A stretch of DNA of 32,747 nt from Bacteroidales bacterium (GTDB taxonomy: Bacteria > Bacteroidota > Bacteroidia > Bacteroidales > Muribaculaceae). The notes beneath the pieces are model-generated. The model saw only the letters and a program-made list of their open reading frames with translations. It did not search any database and was not told where the DNA came from. Made by a program: the position numbers and the translations under genes. Location of the stretch: the NCBI GenBank assembly GCA_020859755.1, contig JAJBVP010000025.1:1-32747 (forward strand). The letters are read 5' to 3'. Shown in pieces: positions 1 through 5,470 of the stretch; position 1 is the first letter of the stretch, and the number at the start of each line of letters is the position of its first letter.

Positions 1-13
1 AATTCAAATTTTG

Positions 14-189
14 TCATGTACTGAACAATATATTTAAAGTATCCTCGTCAAACTCTGCAAAAGAATTGCTTTGCAGTTTTTCCCTATTTCTTTTGCTCCA
101 AGGCATACCAATGCTCTTGACAACAAATTATAAACATAGAATTTATTGTCCAAGAATACATAACGATTATATTTACTGGCTTTTTTCAT
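14..189 (-). pseudogene. Possible remnant of a radical-SAM/SPASM peptide maturase N-terminus
   Basis: An ATG at 189 opens a frame that begins MKKASKYNRYVF and contains KFYVYN before it stops at 34. An SKYN motif close to the start, followed by a YN motif, is how I remember the N-termini of Bacteroidetes radical-SAM/SPASM peptide maturases. The neighbouring minus frame carries SNSFAEFDEDTLNILF and stops at 14, which looks like the next part of the same N-terminal domain. The two halves are therefore in different frames, as after an insertion or frameshift. No cysteine cluster (CxxxCxxC) is present because the window ends here. It lies directly after the putative RiPP precursor, where a maturase would be expected. 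The family call rests on short motifs and position only. It could also be chance coding in AT-rich DNA. Confidence 0.33.
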
Positions 190-209
190 CGCATTGTGTT
201 TTAAATCCC

Positions 210-239
210 ATGTGTGGATATGGTTTAAACTCCACACAT
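210..239 (-). terminator. Hairpin between the peptide gene and the maturase remnant
   Basis: Perfect 9-bp inverted repeat: ATGTGTGGA at 210-218 pairs with TCCACACAT at 231-239 across a 12-nt loop. It sits 16 bases beyond the stop of the small peptide gene and before the putative maturase start at 189. There is no clear T run, so it may act as an attenuator or 3' stabiliser rather than a full terminator. Such a hairpin commonly separates an abundant precursor from its less expressed maturase. Confidence 0.45.
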
Positions 240-254
240 AGGATAGTTTAATAC

Positions 255-506
255 TTAGCAGTTGCAACTACATCCGCAGCCACAATTACATCCCGCCGAC
301 ATTTGCATTGTTGCAACGAGGCTGTTCGAGTTCGAGTTACTGTTTGAGTTCGAGTTCGAGTTGGAAGTTTGAAGATGCTGTAATTTGTCATTGATACCAC
401 CCTTCAACTGTTGAAGAGAAGATTCATCAAGCCATGCAGCGTCTGCAAGAATCGCTATTTTCATAATCTTTGATGTTGTGAGATTTTTGGTCGGTGCACC
501 AGCCAT
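255..506 (-). CDS. Putative RiPP precursor: double-glycine leader, NS repeat, alternating-Cys tail
   Basis: This 83-residue peptide has three parts. Residues 1-37 are leader-like and end in LDESSLQQLKGG, a typical double-glycine cleavage motif with the usual acidic and hydrophobic positions before it. Residues 48-62 are an uninterrupted Ser-Asn repeat. The C-terminus is CNCGCGCSCNC, with six cysteines at every second residue. Bacteroidales GG-leader natural-product precursors (the TIGR04149-like group) have this leader logic and Cys-rich cores modified by radical-SAM enzymes. An internal ATG at 464 would give a shorter leader starting MKIAILADAAW, and either start is possible. The gene follows two lipoprotein genes on the same strand and is followed by a hairpin and a maturase-like fragment. 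The coding call is fairly secure because the low-complexity parts agree in one frame. The modification and any activity are inferred. Confidence 0.6.
   Translation of the reverse strand: MAGAPTKNLTTSKIMKIAILADAAWLDESSLQQLKGGINDKLQHLQTSNSNSNSNSNSNSNSLVATMQMSAGCNCGCGCSCNC
321..365 (-). repeat. Hexanucleotide (AACTCG) repeat encoding Ser-Asn
   Basis: Fifteen codons alternate Ser and Asn, built mainly from AACTCG units with some AACTCA and AACAGT variants. Gain or loss of a 6-bp unit would keep the frame, so the linker length in the peptide could vary between strains. Confidence 0.8.
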
Positions 507-529
507 CTCGGTTTAAGTAGGTTAACGAA

Positions 530-549
530 CTTTTATGCACCGATAAAAG
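530..549. promoter_or_regulatory. Short inverted repeat upstream of the peptide gene
   Basis: CTTTTAT at 530-536 pairs with ATAAAAG at 543-549 over a 6-base loop. It lies about 25 bases upstream of the peptide start at 506 and downstream of the lipoprotein gene ending at 623. It could be an operator for the peptide gene or a weak transcript-end hairpin. No matching promoter elements were found beside it. Confidence 0.3.
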
Positions 550-592
550 ACGTTTCTTCCAGTTTACGCATTGAAAGTTTCTGCGCCTTTGG

Positions 593-634
593 ACAGTCTG
601 GTCTGTAGGATTATTGTCGACTTTAATCTTCCTT
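593..634. repeat. 42-bp direct repeat, copy A
   Basis: This stretch matches 1911-1952 at 38 of 42 positions in the same orientation. Copy A covers the last codons and stop of the 623-1069 gene. Together the copies bracket the two lipoprotein genes. Confidence 0.85.
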
Positions 635-1069
635 CGTATTCTGCTTATATATCCATTCGCTATACTCAATCCCTGGGGTGAGCACGGGATCTTTAATCGA
701 GGCTCGAACTTTCAGAGTCGAATCAGTCAAGTCCATAATTTGCCAAAATTCCTCTCCTGTTTCTTGACGGAGGATATATATTACAGCCATGGATTCTGTG
801 GTAAAGGCCCATTGAAAATAGAAAGTTTTGTCATAGGACTTTACTCCATCTTCAAAACGCTCTATTCTGTTGGACCCTTTACCATTTCTTTCAAATTTCC
901 ATGAATTATGCACTTCTACATTACTCGCTTCATCAATACTTTGTCGTTGCCAAATTCCATTGGTGAGCAAGGATATTATATTGTCCTGTTCGGGTGTGAT
1001 ATATCCGGTTGAAGGCTCGCAACTTACAAGTAAGATCAGCATAGCCAGCAGACAATGCATTTGTTTCAT
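623..1069 (-). CDS. Small lipoprotein, unknown function
   Basis: The 148-residue product starts with a lipoprotein signal ending LLVSC, so Cys17 is the likely lipidated residue. The rest has many alternating polar and aromatic stretches (EFWQIMDLTDSTLKV), which suggests a small beta-rich, lipocalin-like fold, but I cannot name a family. The ATG at 1069 lies one base after the stop of the upstream lipoprotein gene, so the two are surely cotranscribed. The last codons and stop lie inside copy A of a 42-bp direct repeat. It probably faces the periplasm or cell surface. A role with the downstream peptide (immunity, export or inhibition) is possible but only inferred from its place in the operon. 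Confidence 0.75.
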   Translation of the reverse strand: MKQMHCLLAMLILLVSCEPSTGYITPEQDNIISLLTNGIWQRQSIDEASNVEVHNSWKFERNGKGSNRIERFEDGVKSYDKTFYFQWAFTTESMAVIYILRQETGEEFWQIMDLTDSTLKVRASIKDPVLTPGIEYSEWIYKQNTKED

Positions 1070-1070
1070 A

Positions 1071-1862
1071 TCAATCCATGAATTTAGCTGTTATCTGACA
1101 TTGCCCTATGGAATTCGGGTTATAGAGCATTCCTTTGAAAGACCAGTTAACATTACCAGCCTGACCGGTAACGATCCAAATGAATTGATAGTACTCGATG
1201 GAGCCTGTTCCAGACATAATTATTGCCTTAGGGTTTGTTCCTCCACCGGCAGGGTAATCTCCATTGGGATCTTTTGACGCACCATTTGTATAACATCCTA
1301 CTTCAAAGAAATAGTATTTATAGCCAAACATGTTGATATTTATATCACATGTCAGGCGATTGGGTGCGGTAAAATTAGCCTGTTGAACATAGTTTGGGAT
1401 GAGCTCCATTGTCCAATAGAGTGATCTTGCTGCACGTGACTGCGGTGCTTGCACAGCTTCCAACATCACTTCCGGATTGGGATTGATATTTCGAATCCAC
1501 ACATTGCCATCTCCAGTCATATAGACAATCTGTTCCACATCACTCCGTTCTGCCATGAGGTCAAGCTGAGCATTGAGCTGTTTTAACTCGTTCTCATAGC
1601 GTTGACGATTAGCAGGATTTACTTTGTTAAGCTCATCAAGAGAATTGTTTATTACGTAGTCCGAAGGATAAACCTTCTTTGTCTCATTGATGAAGTAGGC
1701 ACCTTGTGATTTGTCGATATCGACAAAATGTGACAAGACTTCGGCATCTTTCTCATAAGAACGAGTTGGTGCAATTTCCTCGTTCAGCACATCATCCGAA
1801 CATGCTGGTAACAGCAGACAGCATATGGCAGTCAAGCTGAAAAGGGTTAGAAACTTTTTCAT
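1071..1862 (-). CDS. Exported lipoprotein, unknown function
   Basis: The 263-residue product has a clear lipoprotein signal (CCLLLPACSDD, Cys21). Residues 30-130 are mostly helical and polar. From about residue 145 the protein is aromatic-rich (MFGYKYYFFEVGCY, EYYQFIWIV, NVNWSFKGMLY) and looks like a compact beta domain. I do not recognise a family. It is the first of two adjacent lipoprotein genes, with the next starting one base after its stop. About 100 bp separate it from the DUF3244-like gene upstream, and that gap holds copy B of the 42-bp repeat. The place is outer membrane or periplasm by its signal. Function is unknown. Confidence 0.75.
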   Translation of the reverse strand: MKKFLTLFSLTAICCLLLPACSDDVLNEEIAPTRSYEKDAEVLSHFVDIDKSQGAYFINETKKVYPSDYVINNSLDELNKVNPANRQRYENELKQLNAQLDLMAERSDVEQIVYMTGDGNVWIRNINPNPEVMLEAVQAPQSRAARSLYWTMELIPNYVQQANFTAPNRLTCDININMFGYKYYFFEVGCYTNGASKDPNGDYPAGGGTNPKAIIMSGTGSIEYYQFIWIVTGQAGNVNWSFKGMLYNPNSIGQCQITAKFMD

Positions 1863-1910
1863 TGTTTTACTTTTTAGTATTGTTAAACATGTTGATTTAA
1901 TCCTTGTTAT

Positions 1911-1952
1911 ACAGTTTGGTCTGTGGGATTATTGTCGACTCTAATCTTTCTT
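1911..1952. repeat. 42-bp direct repeat, copy B
   Basis: This is the same sequence as copy A at 593-634 with four mismatches. It sits just after the stop of the DUF3244-like gene. Read on the minus strand it contains a fossil gene end (Lys-Asp-stop) matching the Glu-Asp-stop of the lipoprotein gene in copy A. This suggests an old duplication of a gene's 3' end. Confidence 0.85.
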
Positions 1953-1960
1953 TTTCGATA

Positions 1961-2320
1961 TTATTCCACTTCGATTTCTCCTTCAGCATACCATCCGTCA
2001 CCTTGTATCTGGATAATGTAAATACCGGGAGTCAAAACCGTAAATTCAGTATTCAATGACGAAGAGTAGTTCTCAAGATCTCCGTTTGCATTATACAGAA
2101 ATACTTCGGCATCCATTGATTCATTCCCAGTCACTTTAATCCTGTGCGTGTCTGAATCATAGACTACCTCTATCGGCAGACGCATAGGAGCACGGTTTAC
2201 TGACATGTTTTTCCCAGGAACACTTCTATAATGTATTTCCATGAGAACACCTCGTTTTTCTGCAAATGCGGCATGAGCCATTCCCAATAGCAATGTCGCC
2301 AAAATAATTAACTTCTTCAT
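1961..2320 (-). CDS. DUF3244-like small exported protein
   Basis: The product is about 119 residues with a classical signal peptide (KKLIILATLLLGMAHAAFA) and a single Ig/beta-sandwich-like domain ending GIYIIQIQGDGWYAEGEI. That last pattern is typical of the short Bacteroidetes DUF3244 proteins and of T9SS-type C-terminal folds (FTVLTPGIYIIQI). I chose the ATG at 2320, because the frame's next upstream start is only a TTG. It is the first gene after the regulated promoter at 2352-2382, and two lipoprotein genes and the small peptide follow it. It is probably periplasmic or surface-exposed. Its exact role is unknown. Confidence 0.7.
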   Translation of the reverse strand: MKKLIILATLLLGMAHAAFAEKRGVLMEIHYRSVPGKNMSVNRAPMRLPIEVVYDSDTHRIKVTGNESMDAEVFLYNANGDLENYSSSLNTEFTVLTPGIYIIQIQGDGWYAEGEIEVE

Positions 2321-2351
2321 TTTCAATATATTTTTAATTCTTAAACTGGTG

Positions 2352-2382
2352 CAAAATTACTGCAAAAAAAGTTTTCAACCAA
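2352..2382 (-). promoter_or_regulatory. Promoter of the DUF3244/lipoprotein/peptide operon
   Basis: On the minus strand TTGG (2379-2382) is followed after 19 bp by TAATTTTG (2352-2359). This fits the Bacteroidetes primary-sigma consensus TTTG / TAnnTTTG. The start codon at 2320 lies about 30 bases downstream. Confidence 0.6.
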
Positions 2383-2386
2383 GGGT

Positions 2387-2482
2387 AAAAGTTTTACGTA
2401 AAACTTTTTATTTCGCTGATATTCAAGCATTTGAAAATTGGTAAAATTCAAAAGTTTTACATGGCCCTCAAAAGTTTTACAT
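2387..2482. promoter_or_regulatory. Operator array: palindrome plus two direct half-sites
   Basis: The 11-mer AAAAGTTTTAC occurs at 2387-2397 and is followed at once by its exact complement (GTAAAACTTTT, 2398-2408), forming a perfect 22-bp palindrome 4 bp upstream of the -33 box. Two more copies in one direction lie at 2450-2460 and 2470-2480, exactly 20 bp apart, which is about two helical turns. This is the layout of an activator or two-site regulator. The XRE or TPR/HTH regulators encoded at 2703-4753 are the natural candidates to bind it. Confidence 0.65.
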
Positions 2483-2640
2483 AGCAACTCAAAACAGGTC
2501 ATTTTTGCGGTTATTATCCTATATTCATATTTCACCTTACAGTTCTTATTCGCTGACTGATTTTTCTCCTTGCTTGTTCATCAGACTAAGGTCAATGATG
2601 GGTATGTATCAATGACCCCACAATGCCATCGCTGACCTAC

Positions 2641-2672
2641 AAAAAACGCCATCCTCACAATAAGGACGGCGT
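2641..2672 (-). terminator. Rho-independent terminator of the regulator operon
   Basis: ACGCCATCCT (2646-2655) pairs with AGGACGGCGT (2663-2672) with one mismatch across a 7-nt loop. On the minus strand it is followed by a run of six T. It lies 31 bases after the TPR regulator stop. A T-rich stretch on the other side (2677-2683) could make it partly bidirectional. Confidence 0.8.
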
Positions 2673-2702
2673 AACTATTTTTTATCAGAGCTGAATCTGA
2701 AC

Positions 2703-4517
2703 TTACTTCTCAAAATCTTTCATAAGCCTGCGGATATAAAGTCCGATATTGGTCTCATGCTCGTCAATGCCGAGTTTCTTCCGGATTTCATGGCTTATGA
2801 TGTAATGGCGTTTCATCTGGATATATTCTCCGACTTCTTTGCCTCGTAGCCCGATTGCATACAGGCATAGATAGTTTATCTCATCAGCGGTTAGACCACA
2901 CTGCTCAAGATTCTCCATGAACTTAGGGTGCGAAGCTGTGAAAGCCAGGCGGATTGAGTTCATGAACTTCTTTTTGTCATTACGGATTGCCTCAATCCAT
3001 TTGTTATACGGTTCCGCATAGCTGTCATTTCGGGTTATTTCTCTTGCCAACAGACCGTTCAGCATATCAAATCTGCTCTTTATGACCTTCTGTATCGGTT
3101 TCGCCAGTTCCGACTGTTCCCTCTGCAATTCCTTCAGGTGGTCACGTTCACTTTCCAGTTGAGAGATTTCCAATCTGAGATTAGCTGCTTCAAGTTCATG
3201 CTGACGCTGTTCGGCTTCAAGCCGCTTCTTGTCTTTTTCCAGATTGTCGGCTTCAAGGGTTTTCTTATCCCGTTCAAGTTCAGCCTTTTCCTTTTCTTTT
3301 CGCAGGTTGTCCTGCTCAAGCCTTAGATTCTCATTTTCTTTCTCTGCCAAAACACGTTTTGTCCTGCTTAAGTAACCTCGGTAATATTGCCATCCGACAA
3401 GTATCACCAACACGAATATACTGCAAAGTGTCAGCCCTATAATCCTGTCTTTGTCACGAATATTCATAAGGTTTTTCATTTCAAGGTGATGCTTTTTATC
3501 AGAAAACAGCAGGTCTTGTGAAAGCAACTCTTTCTGATAACGCTCAAGCATGGCTGAATAGTCTTTATACAGACTTAGGGCTTGTTCATGTTTACCTTGC
3601 CTCTCTAAAATGTCAATCTTTACCGAAGCATATTTGAGCGAATCCCAAGTGGATTCTGACATACTGGTTCCAGAAAGGAGGGCTAACGCTTTGTCATACT
3701 CTCCAATTTTTGAATAGCCTTGGGCAATAATCATAGCATCATCTGTCGTTAGTTCCATATTCTGATATTCAGTTAAGAACTCTTTGATTTCTTTGGGGGA
3801 ACCGAAATTTATTGTATAAGACAAGATGGAAGGGAACAGAAAAGCCTCACCGTCTGGATTCTTCTGAACTAAAGGCACGCAAATGGATAGAATACTGTCT
3901 GCCGCCTGTTTGTCATTTGTCATAACATATCCGTCCAGCACATTTGTGTAACTTTTAATTGCGAGAGCCTCTCTGCCGATAGCTCCATATAATTTTGCTG
4001 CTTCGGTATTGTTCTGGATAAACTCGCTGATTTTGTACTGTTTGAGATACAAAGTGCCCTGCGCCACCAATGTATGTGCCAGCAATAACGAGTCCGTTAT
4101 GCTTTCTCCCAAATCACTGCCGTTCATGAAAGAACACATTGCCGAATCATCGTCACCCTGGTTCTGATAAATCCTGCCTTGATAATAATATGTACGGAGC
4201 TGCTCATCAGGAGTACCGTGCTTGATGTAATAGTCTATGGCAGGCTGAAGGATATCGAATGTCGTCGTATCAATACAGTTCTTGTCCAATGCCATGGATT
4301 TGAGCAACGCATATCTGGCCGCAACCTCTTTACCCTTGACTTTTGATGCCGGGATGCTTCCCAATACAACAAAGGCTGAGTCAGGCTTAGAATCCATAAG
4401 GCTCTCCGCCATGTCCAGCTTTTCCCAGGTCACTCCGTGCCGGTCACAGCTGCCTATTGTCAGCAAGACTGCCGCCAGCAGGATAGTATTTATAAGATGT
4501 ACTGTTTTTCTAATCAT
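2703..4517 (-). CDS. Membrane TPR regulator with C-terminal helix-turn-helix
   Basis: This 604-residue protein starts with a lipoprotein-like signal (TIGSC, Cys24). Residues about 30-340 are helical repeats typical of TPRs (for example EQLRTYYYQGRIYQNQGDDDSAM). One membrane span lies near 355-377 (LTLCSIFVLVILVGW). A long charged coiled coil covers about 380-470, and the C-terminal 70 residues resemble a LuxR-type DNA-binding domain (LTADEINYLCLYAIGLRGKEVGEYI). Such Bacteroidetes proteins are thought to sense an extracytoplasmic signal and control neighbouring genes. It overlaps the XRE gene by the ATGA sequence at 4514-4517, so the two are translated together. Its likely target is the operator-rich promoter at 2352-2482, by position. 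The ligand is unknown. Confidence 0.75.
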   Translation of the reverse strand: MIRKTVHLINTILLAAVLLTIGSCDRHGVTWEKLDMAESLMDSKPDSAFVVLGSIPASKVKGKEVAARYALLKSMALDKNCIDTTTFDILQPAIDYYIKHGTPDEQLRTYYYQGRIYQNQGDDDSAMCSFMNGSDLGESITDSLLLAHTLVAQGTLYLKQYKISEFIQNNTEAAKLYGAIGREALAIKSYTNVLDGYVMTNDKQAADSILSICVPLVQKNPDGEAFLFPSILSYTINFGSPKEIKEFLTEYQNMELTTDDAMIIAQGYSKIGEYDKALALLSGTSMSESTWDSLKYASVKIDILERQGKHEQALSLYKDYSAMLERYQKELLSQDLLFSDKKHHLEMKNLMNIRDKDRIIGLTLCSIFVLVILVGWQYYRGYLSRTKRVLAEKENENLRLEQDNLRKEKEKAELERDKKTLEADNLEKDKKRLEAEQRQHELEAANLRLEISQLESERDHLKELQREQSELAKPIQKVIKSRFDMLNGLLAREITRNDSYAEPYNKWIEAIRNDKKKFMNSIRLAFTASHPKFMENLEQCGLTADEINYLCLYAIGLRGKEVGEYIQMKRHYIISHEIRKKLGIDEHETNIGLYIRRLMKDFEK

Positions 4518-4753
4518 AGTTCATGCGGTTCTCTGCCTCCGCAGATTTCACGGACAACCTTTTCATTATATAGTGCGTTTACATCCAGATGAAGCAGACT
4601 CGCTATTTTCAGAAAAGTAAGAACATCCGGCTGAGAAGAATTTGTACACCATTTCGAGACCGTTGTCGGATCTACGCCCAGTTGCCGCGCAAGCCACGAA
4701 TTTGTCAGACTTCTCTCATTCAGGATTTCTTTCAGTCTATTTACTTTCTGCAT
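4514..4753 (-). CDS. XRE-family helix-turn-helix regulator
   Basis: This 79-residue protein is almost entirely one Cro/C1-type helix-turn-helix domain: LTNSWLARQLGVDPTTVSKWCTN covers residues 15-37, followed by the usual helical tail FLKIASLLHLDVNALY. It has no obvious effector domain, so it probably acts as a dimeric repressor or activator. Its own promoter (4774-4804) contains a 17-bp palindrome between the two promoter boxes, which suggests autoregulation. It is the first gene of a two-gene operon with the TPR/HTH regulator, overlapping it by four bases. Confidence 0.85.
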   Translation of the reverse strand: MQKVNRLKEILNERSLTNSWLARQLGVDPTTVSKWCTNSSQPDVLTFLKIASLLHLDVNALYNEKVVREICGGREPHEL

Positions 4754-4773
4754 TGGTCTATCAAATTTGGGTG

Positions 4774-4804
4774 CAAAGATAATGAAAAATTTTCATTGCC
4801 CCAA
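4774..4804 (-). promoter_or_regulatory. Promoter of the XRE/TPR operon with internal palindrome
   Basis: On the minus strand TTGG (4801-4804), a 19-bp spacer, then TATCTTTG (4774-4781) fits the Bacteroidetes consensus. The spacer holds the palindrome AATGAAAAATTTTCATT at 4781-4797, placed where a bound protein would block RNA polymerase. The XRE start codon at 4753 is about 20 bases downstream. Confidence 0.65.
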
Positions 4805-4915
4805 GAAAACCACTTGTGTAATCGTCAAAATGACAGCGATTTTACTGATAATTTTACAAATCGTCGCTTTCTAACGCCTAAACCATCAAATATGTATGAA
4901 GAAACCTACAAGAAA

Positions 4916-4944
4916 CCGACATGACTATTGTTCTGGTTTGTCGG
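4916..4944 (-). terminator. Weak terminator at the end of the conjugation operon
   Basis: CCGACA (4916-4921) pairs with TGTCGG (4939-4944) just past the lysozyme stop. On the minus strand the hairpin is followed by TTTCTTG. The loop is 17 nt and the stem short, so the call is tentative. A second AT-rich dyad with CGATTT and AAATCG arms lies near 4838-4863. Confidence 0.4.
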
Positions 4945-4948
4945 CACG

Positions 4949-5470
4949 TTATCTCGCATTATAAAGCAACTGGTATTCCACCCACCGCCTGCGGTAAATC
5001 CCGTAATGATGCTTTCCTTTATAGTGGCAGAACGAAAGGTAATCAGCCATTATGTTCCTGTCCCCGGATTCAATCCTCCGCAACAGGCGGCTTTTCTTAT
5101 ATCCCTTTCCTCCGATAATCCTTGCCGTGCCGCAGTTATAACTCAGACAAGCCAACAGCAGGCTGTCCGCCCCATATGAACGGTACAGGGCACAGAACTT
5201 CAGCAAGTCTTTCCGCAGCAATGCGTCAGCCTGCCGTTCCGTAAGCTGCACACCTTTACGGTACGGCTCTCCCGGCTGCACCACATGACCGTAACCGATG
5301 GTCGGCCAGTGCCTCGGACGGTGAAGGGTCTCGTAATGCTTGATGATCAGCACGGCACGTTCAAACGGCGGCAGTTCCATAAGCCGCTCCACAGATGGCG
5401 AAGCGGCGTTGGTGACGATGCACACACAGGCAAACAAGATGCAGACAATGGTTCTGAGTTTATTTCGCAT
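4949..5470 (-). CDS. Lysozyme-like glycoside hydrolase of the conjugation operon
   Basis: The 173-residue product has a signal peptide (VCILFACVCIVTNA) and then a phage-lysozyme-type domain. KHYETLHRP with Glu47 is followed by HWPTIGYGH, and LLLACLSYNCG and RRRWVEYQLLY match the rest of the fold. Proteins of this kind are common as the last gene of Bacteroidetes tra operons, where they probably open the peptidoglycan for the secretion channel. The distance from the catalytic Glu to the Thr of TIGYGH is 10 residues, shorter than in T4 lysozyme, and the usual Asp between them is missing. The start ATG at 5470 overlaps the coupling protein gene by 11 bases. Confidence 0.85.
   Translation of the reverse strand: MRNKLRTIVCILFACVCIVTNAASPSVERLMELPPFERAVLIIKHYETLHRPRHWPTIGYGHVVQPGEPYRKGVQLTERQADALLRKDLLKFCALYRSYGADSLLLACLSYNCGTARIIGGKGYKKSRLLRRIESGDRNIMADYLSFCHYKGKHHYGIYRRRWVEYQLLYNAR

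Noticed and set aside
427-669. Minus-strand frame of 80 residues overlapping the GG peptide and lipoprotein gene end
   Set aside because: It overlaps two better-supported genes in other frames and contains the direct repeat. It has no family signal.
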